A DNA stretch of 64,000 nucleotides from assembly GCF_002994445.1 (NCBI RefSeq), contig NZ_MRZJ01000004.1:1-64000 (forward strand), given 5' to 3'. The notes beneath the pieces are model-generated. The model had not been told where the DNA came from. It worked only from the letters and a program-made list of their open reading frames with translations, and did not search any database. Of the stretch, positions 1 through 9,873 are shown in pieces. Origin of the DNA: Staphylococcus simulans (GTDB lineage: Bacteria; Bacillota; Bacilli; Staphylococcales; Staphylococcaceae). The translations under genes were made by a program, and so were the position numbers. Numbering within the stretch: the stretch's first letter is position 1; every line of letters starts with the position of its first letter.

Positions 1-1556
1 TAGATAAAGCAGACGCAATAAATGCAGCTTTGGATGCATTGAAAGCAGAATTAGCTAAGGTAGCCCAATTAGACAAAGATGCGTACACATCAAATAGTGT
101 GAAACCATTAGCTGAAGCAGAAACAGCAGGCAAAGCAATTGTAGCTGCACCAGATGCTAAGACAGTAGAAGAAATCGAAGCAGCAACACAAGCATTAAAA
201 GATGCGGAAGCAGGATTAGTTGCGAAAGCAAATAAAGATGCATTAAATACAGCAATCACAGCAGCCGAAGGCTTAACATTAAATCCTTCAGATGCGGAAG
301 ATAAAGCGGTCCAAGATGCATTAGCAAAAGCAAAAGCTGTACATGCAGATCCAAATGCGACACAAGCAGAAGTAGATGCGGCAAAAGATGCATTGAACAA
401 AGCAATTGAAGCGAAAGCAGCGCAAGATAAAGCAGACGCAATAAATGCGGCGCTTGATGCACTAAAAGCAGAACTTGAAAAAGTTGATCGCTTAGATAGA
501 GATGCGTACACACCAGATAGTGTTTTACCATTAGATGACGCAGAAGAAGCAGGATATGCTGTTGTTGAAGCATCAGAAAGTAAAACAGTAGAAGAAATTG
601 AAGCAGCAACACAGGCATTGAAAGATGCAGAAGCTGGTTTAGTAGAACAAGCAAATAAACATGTACTAGAAACGTTGATCGACTATGCGGAATGCCTAGA
701 ATTAGATCCGACAGATGCTGAAGATAAAGCAGTTCTAGCTGCATTAGCAACTGCAGAAACAGTAGATGCAGATCCGAATGCGGTTCAAGCTGCAGTGGAT
801 GGCTCAACTTATGCGTTAGATAAAGCAATTGAGGCAAAAGATGCACAAGATAAAGCTGATGCATTAGCTGAATTAGAAAAAGCAATTGAAGAAGCACAAA
901 CAATTGAATCTTCTAATTGCCCAGAAGAAACAGCAGAAGTGTTAGATAATCAAGTGAAAGTCGGTCAATCAATTATTGAACAGCCAAATCATCAACCAAT
1001 TCAAACAATTGAAGAGGCTGCGAAAGATATTTGCGATACTTTAGAAGTATTAGGCTCAAAAGCACCTGATAATACTAAAGTTACTGTTCCAACGAAAGAT
1101 AACACAACTGTGGGCAAAGAAACTAAAGACAACACTGGAGAAGTTAACCCAACAATTGTTGAAAATACTACTTCACAAGTTAAATCAAATGATGACCAAA
1201 CTCATCTTAAAGTTCCACAACAACCAAAAGTATCACAAACAACTGTTGAAACAGAATCAAATACTAAATCAAAAGTAAATACTGAAACAAAAGTAAACAC
1301 TGAGACAAACGTAAACGCTGAAACAAAAGCGAATGATACTGTAAAAGCAGATGTAAAAGCAAAAGCACCATCAAAAGCAACAACAAAAGCTGGTTCAAAA
1401 TCAGCACCAAAAGCTGGAAAAGCCAAAGTATTGCCAAATACTGGTGAAAATACTTCAAACAGCGGTGCATTATTCGGTGGATTATTTGCAGCACTTGGAT
1501 CAGTACTATTGTTCAGAAAACGTAAAAATGAAGATAAAGATCATACAGAAAAATAA
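1..1556 (+). CDS. LPXTG wall-anchored surface protein with FIVAR-like repeats, 5' end outside window
   Basis: The reading frame is open from base 3, so the start and any signal peptide lie before the window. The protein has 141-residue repeats with an exact 423-nt period: the DKADA block recurs at nt 3, 426 and 849, the third copy being degenerate. Each unit looks like two three-helix modules rich in Ala, Lys, Glu and Asp, resembling FIVAR modules of giant staphylococcal wall proteins. A Thr/Lys/Asn-rich linker with KVNTET-type repeats (nt 1250-1420) would span the wall. It ends in a sortase A signal: LPNTG at nt 1431-1445, a Gly/Ala/Leu membrane segment, and a positive tail (FRKRKNEDK). Sortase would cut between T and G and link the protein to peptidoglycan. 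Three cysteines in the later part are unusual for such a protein. Ligand unknown. Confidence 0.9.
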   Translation, partial: DKADAINAALDALKAELAKVAQLDKDAYTSNSVKPLAEAETAGKAIVAAPDAKTVEEIEAATQALKDAEAGLVAKANKDALNTAITAAEGLTLNPSDAEDKAVQDALAKAKAVHADPNATQAEVDAAKDALNKAIEAKAAQDKADAINAALDALKAELEKVDRLDRDAYTPDSVLPLDDAEEAGYAVVEASESKTVEEIEAATQALKDAEAGLVEQANKHVLETLIDYAECLELDPTDAEDKAVLAALATAETVDADPNAVQAAVDGSTYALDKAIEAKDAQDKADALAELEKAIEEAQTIESSNCPEETAEVLDNQVKVGQSIIEQPNHQPIQTIEEAAKDICDTLEVLGSKAPDNTKVTVPTKDNTTVGKETKDNTGEVNPTIVENTTSQVKSNDDQTHLKVPQQPKVSQTTVETESNTKSKVNTETKVNTETNVNAETKANDTVKADVKAKAPSKATTKAGSKSAPKAGKAKVLPNTGENTSNSGALFGGLFAALGSVLLFRKRKNEDKDHTEK

Positions 1557-1597
1557 AATTGCGTTAATGAATCATAAAGAATATTAAGCACAATAAG

Positions 1598-1645
1598 CAC
1601 TCCTGAGTTGAATTGAACATTCGACTTGGGAGTGTTTGCTTTTTG
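1598..1645 (+). terminator. terminator of the LPXTG gene
   Basis: Arms CACTCC...GGAGTG extended inward by GAGTTGAA/TTCGACTT, followed by a T-rich run (TTTGCTTTTT). Confidence 0.8.
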
Positions 1646-1798
1646 ATGTGAATACGAATGAGAAGGACATCATATCGCGTGCAATTTGTGCTATTAATCT
1701 GAAAAATTGTAAATAATATACCGTAACGGTTAGTGACGCTCTTTAATTTATGCTATGATGTTATTGTTAGAAATAATACGAATTAAGGGGTTATTAAG

Positions 1799-2185
1799 TT
1801 GAATAATCACTATAAATCAGGACAGCATGTGAAAGTAAAAGTGACTGGTATTCAACCTTATGGCGCATTTGTAGAAACCCCTGACAACACTGAAGGACTC
1901 ATTCACATATCAGAGATTATGAATGACTATGTCCATAATTTAAGTCGTTTCTTATCTGAAGGACAAGTTGTGAAGGCTAAAATATTATCCATTGATGAAG
2001 AAGGCAAACTCAATTTGTCGCTGAAGGATAATGACTATTTTAAGAATTATGAACGTAAGAAAGAGAAAAAATCTGTTTTGGATGAGATCAAAGAAATTGA
2101 AAAATACGGGTTTCAAACATTGGAAGAACGTTTACCGGTTTGGATTGCGCAGTCTAAGAAAATGATTAGAGAGAATAAGCTTTAA
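1799..2185 (+). CDS. S1-domain RNA-binding protein, GSP13/YugI family
   Basis: A 128-residue protein whose first ~75 residues form an S1 RNA-binding fold (VKVTGIQPYGAFVE, GLIHISEI, EGKLNLSLKD), followed by a charged tail with ERLPVWI near the end. This is the domain plan of general stress protein 13 of Bacillus and the pneumococcal relative CvfD, which act on translation or the ribosome. The start is a TTG preceded by a weak AAGGGG; no better in-frame ATG exists. It is probably a single-gene transcript: its own terminator follows and a terminator precedes it. The exact RNA target cannot be read from the sequence. Confidence 0.85.
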   Translation: MNNHYKSGQHVKVKVTGIQPYGAFVETPDNTEGLIHISEIMNDYVHNLSRFLSEGQVVKAKILSIDEEGKLNLSLKDNDYFKNYERKKEKKSVLDEIKEIEKYGFQTLEERLPVWIAQSKKMIRENKL

Positions 2186-2194
2186 TCTTATACG

Positions 2195-2248
2195 AGGTCA
2201 GTATACGACATTTAATGGTGATGTGGTATGCTGGCCTATTGTTTTGTT
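2195..2248 (+). terminator. terminator after the S1-domain gene
   Basis: Twelve-pair stem AGGTCAGTATAC/GTATGCTGGCCT with wobbles, then ATTGTTTTGTT. Confidence 0.7.
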
Positions 2249-2360
2249 CTAGGGTCTGTAGTGGTACAAAGTTAATGACACAATGAGCAATTTTTTTCTG
2301 GAATAATTCCGAGTACTGTACAATGTTTTAATAGAAAGAGAAAGAGGAGGAAACACGACT

Positions 2361-3488
2361 ATGGATAAGAAATATGAACCATTGTTTTCACCATATACAT
2401 TGCCAAACGGAGTAGAAATCCGCAATCGTTTCGTACTTGCACCCCTTACACATATTTCATCAAATGATGATGGTACGATTGCAGATGTTGAATTACCATA
2501 TATGGAAAAACGTTCGAAAGATGTCGGTATTAGTATCAGTGCAGCTAGTAATGTGACAGATATTGGGAAAGCATTCCCTGGACAACCTTCAGTTGCACAT
2601 GATTCTGATATACCTGGTTTAAAACGTTTAGCACAAGCGATGAAGAAAAATGGTGCGAAAGCACTTGTACAAATTCATCATGGCGGGGCACAAGCGTTAG
2701 ATAACTTAACACCTAATGGAGATGTTGTAGCGCCGAGCCCAATTACCCTTAAAAGTTTTGGCCAGCAACAAGAACATGATGCACGTGAAATTACACCAGA
2801 AGAAATTGAAAAGACAATCAAAGCATTCGGCGAAGCGACACGTCGCGTAATCGAAGCGGGCTTTGATGGTGTCGAAATCCATGGTGCCAACCATTATTTA
2901 ATCCACCAATTCGTTTCACGTCATTATAATCGACGCAATGATGAATGGGCAGATCCGTATAAATACCCGCTTGCAGTTGTAGATGAAGTAGTGAACACTG
3001 TAAAACAATATGGTAATAAAGACTTTATCATCGGCTATCGTTTCTCACCAGAGGATGCTGAAGCGGATGGTATCAAAATGGAGCAAACAAAAGAATTGCT
3101 TGGTTACTTATCTGATAAACCGTTGGATTATCTGCATGCTTCATTATTTACGATTCATTCAGAAACAAGAGAAGGCAAGTATCAAGGCCAAGAACGTATA
3201 CGTTTGATTCATGAATGGATCGGCGGTAAAGTACCGTTAATCGGTATCGGTTCAATCTTTAATGCAGATGAAGCATTATCCGCATTTGAAACAGGGGTTG
3301 AATTTATCGCATTAGGCCGTGAGCTTTTATTAGAACCGCGTTTTGTTGAAAAAATCAAAGAAGGACGTACAGATGAAATCATTTCTTACTTTGACTCAAA
3401 ACGTGAAGATAAGCATGAATTGCCGCCGAATTTATGGGAACAATTCAACAAAGGATTTTACCCGCTGCCTAAAAAAGGCGAGCACTAA
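2361..3488 (+). CDS. NADH-dependent flavin oxidoreductase, Old Yellow Enzyme family
   Basis: A 375-residue FMN-dependent TIM-barrel enzyme. Visible family marks are the N-terminal RNRFVLAPLTH strand, the HHGG segment (about residue 108), GFDGVEIHGANHYLIHQFVS with the substrate/FMN His-Asn pair, and the C-terminal phosphate-binding GIGS and ALGRELL strands. Members reduce activated alkenes or related compounds with NAD(P)H; the natural substrate is unknown. RBS AAGAGGAGG before the ATG. An equivalent gene sits upstream of the rocD-gudB region in S. aureus, so the position is conserved. A terminator follows, so it is transcribed apart from rocA. Confidence 0.88.
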   Translation: MDKKYEPLFSPYTLPNGVEIRNRFVLAPLTHISSNDDGTIADVELPYMEKRSKDVGISISAASNVTDIGKAFPGQPSVAHDSDIPGLKRLAQAMKKNGAKALVQIHHGGAQALDNLTPNGDVVAPSPITLKSFGQQQEHDAREITPEEIEKTIKAFGEATRRVIEAGFDGVEIHGANHYLIHQFVSRHYNRRNDEWADPYKYPLAVVDEVVNTVKQYGNKDFIIGYRFSPEDAEADGIKMEQTKELLGYLSDKPLDYLHASLFTIHSETREGKYQGQERIRLIHEWIGGKVPLIGIGSIFNADEALSAFETGVEFIALGRELLLEPRFVEKIKEGRTDEIISYFDSKREDKHELPPNLWEQFNKGFYPLPKKGEH

Positions 3489-3558
3489 AAATAAAATTTT
3501 TCAGTGAGCATTATATAAAAATAAACCATTTGATGGACACAATATATATTAAAAATGA

Positions 3559-3599
3559 GACTGCACGTATATTTTCGTGTGGTCTTTTTTAATTTTAGT
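3559..3599 (+). terminator. terminator after the OYE-family gene
   Basis: Stem GACTGCACG/CGTGTGGTC with one imperfect pair, then TTTTTT. Confidence 0.75.
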
Positions 3600-3713
3600 G
3601 TAGATTCTACATATCGCACAACGACAGTAGATGAGCAATCACACTATTAAAAATTTTCACAATTTTGAAGATTTTCCTTTTACATAGCCTGAATTTTATG
3701 TAATTATAAGAAA

Positions 3714-3727
3714 TGTAAGGGCTTTCT
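3714..3727 (+). promoter_or_regulatory. weak cre-like (CcpA) site before rocA
   Basis: TGTAAGGGCTTTCT differs from the Bacillus cre consensus WTGNAANCGNWNNCW mainly at the central C. It lies about 40 nt before the rocA start. Ornithine/proline catabolic genes are commonly CcpA-repressed, which makes it plausible but not secure. Confidence 0.3.
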
Positions 3728-3764
3728 TAAACCATTTTTAATATTAAACAAAGGGGGATTAAAA

Positions 3765-5309
3765 ATGATTCCGTACAAACATGAACCATTTACAGATTTT
3801 TCAAAAGCAGAAAATAGAGAGGCTTATGAAAAAGCACTCAAAAAAGTCGAAGAAGACTTAGGCAAAGAGTATCCACTCATTATTAATGGTGAACGTATCT
3901 ATACTGACGACAAGGTGAGATCATTCAACCCGTCAAATAGAGAAGAGACAATCGGATATGTTTCTAAAGCAAACAAAGAACATGCAGAAAAAGCTTTAGA
4001 AGCAGCAAAAGAAGCATTTAAAACTTGGCGTACAGTTCCGCCTGAAGTAAGAGCAGACATCTTATTCAGAGCAGCAGCAATTACACGCCGCCGCAAACAC
4101 GAGTTCTCAGCAACACTTACAAAAGAAGGCGGTAAGCCATGGAAAGAAGCAGACGCAGATACTGCAGAAGCAATTGACTTCATGGAATACTACGGCCGCC
4201 AAATGTTAGAACTTAAAGACGGCAAACCTGTCAACTCTCGTCCAGGCGAATATAACCAATTTGATTATTTACCAATCGGTGTATCAGTTGTAATTTCACC
4301 TTGGAACTTCGCTTATGCGATTATGGCAGGTACTACAGTAGCACCTGTAGTTACAGGGAACACAGTATTATTAAAACCTTCATCAAATACACCAGTGATT
4401 TCATATAAATTTATGGAAGTATTAGAAGAAGCAGGACTTCCAAAAGGGGTAGTTAACTGGATTCCTGGTGATTCTAGCGATATCGGCGACTTCTTAGTAG
4501 AAAATAAAGATGTTGGCTTGATTTCATTCACTGGTTCTAAAAATGTCGGTACAAGCATTATGCAGAAAGCTTCAAAAATCCAAGAAGGTCAAAATCACTT
4601 AAAACGTGTCATTGCTGAAATGGGCGGTAAAGATACGATTGTAGTAGATAGCGAAGCAGACTTGGATGTAGCGACAGATGCGATTGTTAATTCAGCATTC
4701 GGCTTCTCAGGCCAAAAATGCTCAGCATGCTCTCGTGTTATCGCAGTTGAAGATGTTTATGATGAATTATTAGAACGTGTTCAAAAAGCGACAGAACAAT
4801 TAACTGTCGGCGATGCTTCTAGTTACGATAACTACATGGGACCTGTTATCGATGACAAAGCATTGAAGAAAATCAAAAAATACTTGAAGATTGGTGAAGA
4901 TGAAGGCCGCTTAGTTACAGGCGGTAAAGTGGATGATGAAGTAGGGAACTTCGTTTATCCGACAGTCTTTGCAGATTTAGCTTATGACAGCCGTGTGATG
5001 CAAGAAGAAATCTTCGGACCAGTAGTCGGCTTCAGCAAAGCAAAAGACTTTGACCAAGCCATCGACTATGCGAATGCGACTGAGTATGGTTTAACTGGCG
5101 GTGTTATCTCTAATAACCGTATGAAATTAGAACAAGCACGCCGCGACTTTATGGTCGGCAACCTTTACTTCAACCGCGGTTGCACAGGTGCAGTCGTAGG
5201 TTATCAACCATTCGGCGGCTTCAAAATGTCAGGTACAGACTCTAAAGCAGGCGGCCCAGATTATCTAGTACTTCACTTGCAAGGCCGTACAGTATCTGAA
5301 CACCTATAA
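3765..5309 (+). CDS. rocA: 1-pyrroline-5-carboxylate dehydrogenase
   Basis: A 514-residue aldehyde dehydrogenase oxidising glutamate-gamma-semialdehyde/P5C to glutamate with NAD. The Rossmann segments, the general-base motif EMGGKD and the catalytic cysteine in GQKCSACSR (Cys319) are intact; the C-terminal [20 protein letters not shown] is typical of RocA rather than other ALDHs. RBS AAAGGGGG before the ATG. Here it stands next to rocD, whose product is its substrate; in S. aureus, as I recall, rocA is elsewhere. A terminator separates rocA from rocD, so the two are neighbours but probably not one simple transcript. Confidence 0.95.
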   Translation: MIPYKHEPFTDFSKAENREAYEKALKKVEEDLGKEYPLIINGERIYTDDKVRSFNPSNREETIGYVSKANKEHAEKALEAAKEAFKTWRTVPPEVRADILFRAAAITRRRKHEFSATLTKEGGKPWKEADADTAEAIDFMEYYGRQMLELKDGKPVNSRPGEYNQFDYLPIGVSVVISPWNFAYAIMAGTTVAPVVTGNTVLLKPSSNTPVISYKFMEVLEEAGLPKGVVNWIPGDSSDIGDFLVENKDVGLISFTGSKNVGTSIMQKASKIQEGQNHLKRVIAEMGGKDTIVVDSEADLDVATDAIVNSAFGFSGQKCSACSRVIAVEDVYDELLERVQKATEQLTVGDASSYDNYMGPVIDDKALKKIKKYLKIGEDEGRLVTGGKVDDEVGNFVYPTVFADLAYDSRVMQEEIFGPVVGFSKAKDFDQAIDYANATEYGLTGGVISNNRMKLEQARRDFMVGNLYFNRGCTGAVVGYQPFGGFKMSGTDSKAGGPDYLVLHLQGRTVSEHL

Positions 5310-5356
5310 GATAACAAGCGCCAATCGAATAAAGCAGGATTTTAAATGAATAAGGA

Positions 5357-5412
5357 AATCACATTATAGCTTTCATCATTAAGATGAGAGGTATCTATAA
5401 TGTGATTTTTTT
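5357..5412 (+). terminator. terminator between rocA and rocD
   Basis: Perfect 13-pair stem AATCACATTATAG/CTATAATGTGATT followed by TTTTTTT. Confidence 0.9.
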
Positions 5413-5504
5413 CAAAGTTATTTTATATTGGAACACAATAGAATTGAATCACATTCATCACATATAAATATAAAGAAAAAAGCGTTTATAAGGAGGAATA
5501 ATTT

Positions 5505-6695
5505 ATGACAAGATCAGAAGATATCATTAAAAAAACAGAACACTATGGGGCACGCAACTACACACCACTTCCAATTGTCATTTCAGAGGCTGACGGTATT
5601 TGGGTTAAAGATCCAGAAGGTAATAAATACATGGACATGTTAGCAGCTTATTCAGCAGTCAACCAAGGACATCGTCATCCTAAAATTATTCAAGCGTTAA
5701 AAGATCAAGCAGATAAAGTGACTTTAGTTTCTCGTGCTTTCAACAGTGACAATTTAGGGGACTGGTATGAGAAAGTCAGCGAATTAACTGGTAAAGAAAA
5801 AATCTTACCGATGAATACAGGCGCTGAAGCTGTTGAGACTGCAGTTAAAGCAGCACGTCGCTGGTCTTATGATGTTAAGGGGATTGACCCGGATAAAGCA
5901 GAAATTATCGCATTTAACGGCAACTTCCACGGACGTACGATGGCACCTGTGTCATTATCATCTGAAGCGGAATATCAACGCGGTTATGGTCCATTATTAG
6001 AAGGATTCAAAAAAGTTGATTTCGGTGATGAAGCCGCATTAAAAGATGCGATTAATGAAAACACAGCAGCTATTTTAGTAGAGCCGATTCAAGGTGAAGC
6101 GGGTATTAACGTTCCGCCGGAAGGCTATTTGAAAACAATCCGCGAATTAGCTGATGAGCATAATATCTTATTCATCGCAGATGAAATTCAATCAGGCTTA
6201 GGCCGTTCAGGTAAAATGTTTGCGACAGATTGGGATGGCGTGAAACCAGATGTTTATATCTTAGGTAAAGCTTTAGGCGGCGGTGTTTTACCAATTTCAG
6301 CAGTAGCAGCTGACCATGAAGTGTTAGATGTCTTCACACCAGGCTCTCATGGTTCTACATTCGGCGGTAATCCTTTAGCAGCTGCAGTGTCAATTGCGGC
6401 ATTGGATGTATTAGTTGATGAAGATTTAGCGGGACGTTCACAAGAGTTAGGCGAATATTTCCAAGAAGAATTGAGAAAAATCGATCATCCAGCGATTGAA
6501 GAAGTACGCGGACGCGGGTTATTCATCGGTTTACAATTAAATGAAAGTGCACGCCCATATGCTGAAGCGTTGAAAGAAGAAGGCTTACTATGTAAAGAAA
6601 CGCATGATACAGTGATTCGTTTTGCGCCTCCGCTTGTTATTTCTAAAGAAGAAATCGATGACGCATTAGAAAGAATCAAGAAGGTATTCAGCTAA
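5505..6695 (+). CDS. rocD: ornithine-oxo-acid (delta) aminotransferase
   Basis: A 396-residue class-III PLP aminotransferase that moves the delta-amino group of ornithine to 2-oxoglutarate, giving glutamate-semialdehyde (substrate of RocA) and glutamate. Marks: [10 protein letters not shown] near the N-terminus, NTGAEAVE, the [14 protein letters not shown] strand with the PLP-pyridine Asp, and the Schiff-base lysine in LGKALGGG (Lys255). RBS AAGGAGGAATAATTT before ATG. The following gene, gudB, is about 110 nt downstream with its own promoter and cre site. Confidence 0.95.
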   Translation: MTRSEDIIKKTEHYGARNYTPLPIVISEADGIWVKDPEGNKYMDMLAAYSAVNQGHRHPKIIQALKDQADKVTLVSRAFNSDNLGDWYEKVSELTGKEKILPMNTGAEAVETAVKAARRWSYDVKGIDPDKAEIIAFNGNFHGRTMAPVSLSSEAEYQRGYGPLLEGFKKVDFGDEAALKDAINENTAAILVEPIQGEAGINVPPEGYLKTIRELADEHNILFIADEIQSGLGRSGKMFATDWDGVKPDVYILGKALGGGVLPISAVAADHEVLDVFTPGSHGSTFGGNPLAAAVSIAALDVLVDEDLAGRSQELGEYFQEELRKIDHPAIEEVRGRGLFIGLQLNESARPYAEALKEEGLLCKETHDTVIRFAPPLVISKEEIDDALERIKKVFS

Positions 6696-6729
6696 GTTCA
6701 AAAAGTTGTAACAAAAGGATTGAAAACAC

Positions 6730-6757
6730 TTTAAAAAGGTTGCGCTTATGTTACAAT
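6730..6757 (+). promoter_or_regulatory. probable gudB sigma-A promoter
   Basis: TTTAAA, 16-nt spacer, TACAAT (6752-6757). It would start transcription near 6764, inside the cre site. Confidence 0.4.
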
Positions 6758-6762
6758 ACAAA

Positions 6763-6776
6763 TGAAAGCGAAATCA
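6763..6776 (+). promoter_or_regulatory. cre site (CcpA operator) of gudB
   Basis: TGAAAGCGAAATCA, flanked by AA and TT, fits WTGNAANCGNWNNCW without mismatch. It lies just downstream of the probable -10 box, a position where CcpA-HPr(Ser-P) represses. Glutamate dehydrogenase is a known target of carbon catabolite repression in staphylococci. Confidence 0.65.
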
Positions 6777-6804
6777 TTGTTAGGAAAAAGAGGCGAGAAG
6801 GATT

Positions 6805-8049
6805 ATGACTGAGAACAATAATTTAGTGACATCGACACAACAAATTATTAAAGAAGCATTGCATAAATTAGGTTTTGATGACGGCATGTACGATCTTGTG
6901 AAAGAACCATTACGATTTTTAGAAGTTCGTATTCCAGTAAGAATGGATGACGGTACGGTTAAAACATTTACTGGTTACCGTGCGCAACATAATGATGCAG
7001 TTGGACCTACTAAAGGCGGAGTACGTTTCCACCCGAATGTCAATGTAGATGAAGTTAAAGCATTATCAATGTGGATGACAATGAAATGCGGTATCGTTGA
7101 CTTACCATACGGTGGCGGTAAAGGCGGTATCATCTGTGACCCGCGTCAAATGAGTATTCATGAAGTTGAACGTTTATCACGTGGTTATGTTCGTGCAATT
7201 TCACAAATTGTTGGGCCTTCTAAAGATATTCCAGCACCAGACGTTATGACGAACTCACAAATCATGGCGTGGATGATGGATGAGTACAGTGCATTAGATA
7301 AATTCAACTCTCCTGGATTTATCACTGGTAAACCAATTGTACTTGGCGGTTCAGAAGGACGCGACCGTTCAACAGCACTTGGTGTTGTAATTGCGATTGA
7401 ACAAGCTGCGAAACTTAAAGATCTTGACCTTAACGGTGCAAGAATTGTAATTCAAGGTTTCGGTAACGCAGGTAGTTTCTTAGCGAAATTCTTATTTGAT
7501 AAAGGTGCTAAAATCGTTGGTATCTCTGACGCATACGGTGCATTATCTGACCCAGAAGGTTTAGATATCGATTACCTATTAGATCGCAGAGACAGCTTCG
7601 GTACAGTTACAAACTTATTCGAAGAAACAATCTCTAACAAAGAATTATTCGAATTAGATTGTGATATCTTAATCCCAGCTGCAATTGAAAACCAAATCAC
7701 TAAAGATAACGCACCAAACATTAAAGCGGATATCTTAGTAGAAGCGGCAAACGGACCAACTACACTTGAAGCAACACGCATTTTACACGAGCGCGGCGTA
7801 TTATTAGTACCAGACGTACTTGCAAGTGCCGGCGGTGTAACAGTATCTTACTTCGAGTGGGTACAAAACAACCAAGGTTACTACTGGTCAGAAGAAGAAG
7901 TAAACAAAAAAATGCGCGACAAATTAGTCACAGCATTTAACGATATTTATGAATTAGCACAAAACCGTAAAATCGATATGCGTTTAGCCGCATACATCGT
8001 AGGTATCAAACGTACTGCAGAAGCTGCACGTTACCGCGGTTGGGCATAA
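6805..8049 (+). CDS. gudB: NAD-specific glutamate dehydrogenase
   Basis: A 414-residue Glu/Leu/Phe/Val dehydrogenase releasing ammonia from glutamate to give 2-oxoglutarate for the TCA cycle. The catalytic lysine lies in PYGGGKGGI (Lys106), with the partner motif PAPDVMTNSQIMAWMMDEY, and an NAD-binding GFGNAGSF in the second domain. RBS AGGCGAGAAGG before ATG. It is the last step of the ornithine/proline-to-2-oxoglutarate route begun by rocD and rocA just upstream. The cre site in its promoter indicates glucose repression. A strong terminator follows. Confidence 0.95.
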   Translation: MTENNNLVTSTQQIIKEALHKLGFDDGMYDLVKEPLRFLEVRIPVRMDDGTVKTFTGYRAQHNDAVGPTKGGVRFHPNVNVDEVKALSMWMTMKCGIVDLPYGGGKGGIICDPRQMSIHEVERLSRGYVRAISQIVGPSKDIPAPDVMTNSQIMAWMMDEYSALDKFNSPGFITGKPIVLGGSEGRDRSTALGVVIAIEQAAKLKDLDLNGARIVIQGFGNAGSFLAKFLFDKGAKIVGISDAYGALSDPEGLDIDYLLDRRDSFGTVTNLFEETISNKELFELDCDILIPAAIENQITKDNAPNIKADILVEAANGPTTLEATRILHERGVLLVPDVLASAGGVTVSYFEWVQNNQGYYWSEEEVNKKMRDKLVTAFNDIYELAQNRKIDMRLAAYIVGIKRTAEAARYRGWA

Positions 8050-8080
8050 GTCAATAATGAGTTATATTATTTAGAGAAAA

Positions 8081-8105
8081 GAGTCGACAATGTCGGCTCT
8101 TTTTG
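8081..8105 (+). terminator. gudB terminator
   Basis: Stem GAGTCGAC/GTCGGCTC with short loop, then TTTTTG. Confidence 0.85.
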
Positions 8106-8197
8106 TCTCTTTGTAACTAATAAAGGTTTGAGAAAAATTGATGATTGCATTTATATTTTGGCTAAGTAACCGCAACAAATAATAAGGCGATCTAGCT

Positions 8198-8244
8198 ACA
8201 CCAAAAAATCCCCTTACTACGGCGATTAGTGAGGGGATTGGTGT
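8198..8244. repeat. long inverted repeat (hairpin)
   Basis: Outer arms ACACC/GGTGT and inner arms AATCCCCTTACT/AGTGAGGGGATT (12 pairs, one wobble) separated by AAAA on one side only; loop of about 9 nt. No proper T-run follows, so it is not an ordinary terminator. It may be a mobile-element end or a relic of one. Confidence 0.6.
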
Positions 8245-8295
8245 TTCTATGGAATACTCTTTGTTAATTGAAATATAACACTAGAGTGTAGTGAT

Positions 8296-8448
8296 TTGCA
8301 AAGAAATAATAGCACTGAATCATTAACCATCATTGAAACCACACTTATTCAAACCTTGTCACAAATTACTTTAGATAAGGTTAAAGCAGACATTGTGGCA
8401 CAATATCGTTTAGAGGATTTAAGACAATGGATTAAGCACTCTATATAA
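8296..8448 (+). pseudogene. possible C-terminal remnant of an unidentified gene
   Basis: A 50-codon frame from a TTG ending in TAA. The encoded peptide ends EDLRQWIKHSI and contains LSQITLDKVKADIV, a protein-like helical composition, but I recognise no family. There is no convincing RBS (only GAGTG). It could be the tail of a decayed gene or chance. Confidence 0.2.
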
Positions 8449-8451
8449 CGT

Positions 8452-8489
8452 AAAACAGCCGAACCTCACATTCGTGTGAAATTCGGCTG
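8452..8489 (-). terminator. argGH terminator
   Basis: Arms CAGCCGAA/TTCGGCTG with an inner TCACA/TGTGA stem; on the minus strand a TTTT run follows. On the plus strand it is followed by TGTTTTTG, so it may act both ways. Confidence 0.85.
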
Positions 8490-8499
8490 TGTTTTTGTA

Positions 8500-9873
8500 T
8501 TAGAGTAAAGTTTTTGCGACTTCGATTTGATGACGTACTGCATCTTGTCCTGTCGAACCATAGCTTTTTCTGCGTTTTAAGCAGTTTTCTGGTTTGAGGT
8601 AACTATAAATCGTGTCATCGATTTTTGATGAGAATGATTGATATTGTTCAAGCGGTACATCAAGTAAGTAGCAATCGTGCTGGATACACCAGTATACGAT
8701 TTGTCCTACGATTGCATGTGCCTCTCTGAAAGGTACGTCTTTTTCAACGAGATAGTCCGCAAGTTCTGTCGCATTTGAGAAGTCGTTATGAACTGTTTCG
8801 TTTAAACGATCTGTATTAACGGTCATACTCGCTAACATGCCTTCAAAGATGCGCAGTGAACCTGTAACAGTATGGACTGCATCGAATAAGCCTTCTTTAT
8901 CTTCTTGCATGTCTTTGTTATAAGCTAGAGGCAAACCTTTTAATGTCATTAACATACTGACAAGATGACCTGTTGTACGGCCTGTTTTGCCTCTGATAAG
9001 TTCTGCCATATCCGGGTTCTTTTTCTGCGGCATAATCGATGAACCTGTTGAAAATGAATCGGATAAGGTAATGAATTTAGCTTCATCAGTTGACCAGAAA
9101 ATAATTTCTTCAGAGAAACGTGATAAATGAATCATTACGAGTGAAATGGCATTTAAAGTTTCTACGATATAATCACGATCACTGACTGCATCTAAACTGT
9201 TTTCATACAGCGATGCAAAGTCTAATAATTCTTGTGTTTTCTTACGATCAATCGGATGTGTTGTCCCGCTGAGTGCTGCAGCACCTAATGGATTGATATC
9301 AATACGTTTTAATGCATCTTCAAAACGATTTTTATCACGTTCTAACATCCAGAAGTAAGTCATGACGTGATGTGCGAATGAAATCGGCTGTGCACGCTGT
9401 AAATGCGTATAGCCGGGCATGATTGTATCTACATGTTTATCTGCCAAATGTACAATTGTTTCTTGAAGCGAATGAATTAATGCGATGATTTCTTTTACGG
9501 CTTTCTTCGTATAAAGGTGCATATCAGTCGCAACTTGGTCATTACGGCTGCGGCCTGTATGCAGTTTACCGCCGACAGGGCCGATACGTTCGATTAATTC
9601 ATGTTCAATATTTAAATGAATATCTTCTAATGCTTCTGTAAATTCAACTTTACCATCATGGTAGTCTTGTTGGATGTCCTGGAGTCCCTTAATAATGGTG
9701 TCGCTTTCTTTGGAAGTGAGGATACCTTGTTTAGCAAGCATTGTCGCATGTGCAATACTTCCTTGAATATCTTCATCTATTAATAGATGGTCGAAATGAA
9801 TAGATGCGTTAAACGCATCTACCCATTCTTCTGGTTCCGATTGGAAACGACCGCCCCAGGCTTTATTGCTCAT
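8500..9873 (-). CDS. argH: argininosuccinate lyase
   Basis: A 457-residue fumarase/aspartase-superfamily enzyme that splits argininosuccinate to arginine and fumarate, the last step of arginine synthesis. The signature [12 protein letters not shown], the [13 protein letters not shown] segment and [27 protein letters not shown] region are intact. I place the start at the ATG giving [11 protein letters not shown], which is the usual N-terminus of the family; a longer reading would add 19 residues with no counterpart. This start lies inside the end of argG (11-nt overlap), so the two are translationally coupled. Confidence 0.95.
   Translation of the reverse strand: MSNKAWGGRFQSEPEEWVDAFNASIHFDHLLIDEDIQGSIAHATMLAKQGILTSKESDTIIKGLQDIQQDYHDGKVEFTEALEDIHLNIEHELIERIGPVGGKLHTGRSRNDQVATDMHLYTKKAVKEIIALIHSLQETIVHLADKHVDTIMPGYTHLQRAQPISFAHHVMTYFWMLERDKNRFEDALKRIDINPLGAAALSGTTHPIDRKKTQELLDFASLYENSLDAVSDRDYIVETLNAISLVMIHLSRFSEEIIFWSTDEAKFITLSDSFSTGSSIMPQKKNPDMAELIRGKTGRTTGHLVSMLMTLKGLPLAYNKDMQEDKEGLFDAVHTVTGSLRIFEGMLASMTVNTDRLNETVHNDFSNATELADYLVEKDVPFREAHAIVGQIVYWCIQHDCYLLDVPLEQYQSFSSKIDDTIYSYLKPENCLKRRKSYGSTGQDAVRHQIEVAKTLL

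Larger units (their letters stand above)
8050..8499. other. 450-bp gap between gudB and argH with a large hairpin and a possible gene remnant
   Basis: Holds the gudB terminator, an unusually strong inverted repeat (8198-8244), a 50-codon open frame with no recognisable family (8296-8448), and the argGH terminator. It looks like degraded DNA between two convergent operons. Confidence 0.6.

Noticed and set aside
256-903. A 215-codon Leu/His/Gln-rich frame on the minus strand inside the LPXTG gene
   Set aside because: It mirrors the repetitive GCA/GAA codons of the sense gene, has no RBS and no protein-like pattern.
1-1300. CRISPR-like regular repeats
   Set aside because: The 423-bp period is coding and in frame; no short palindromic repeats with spacers occur in the window.
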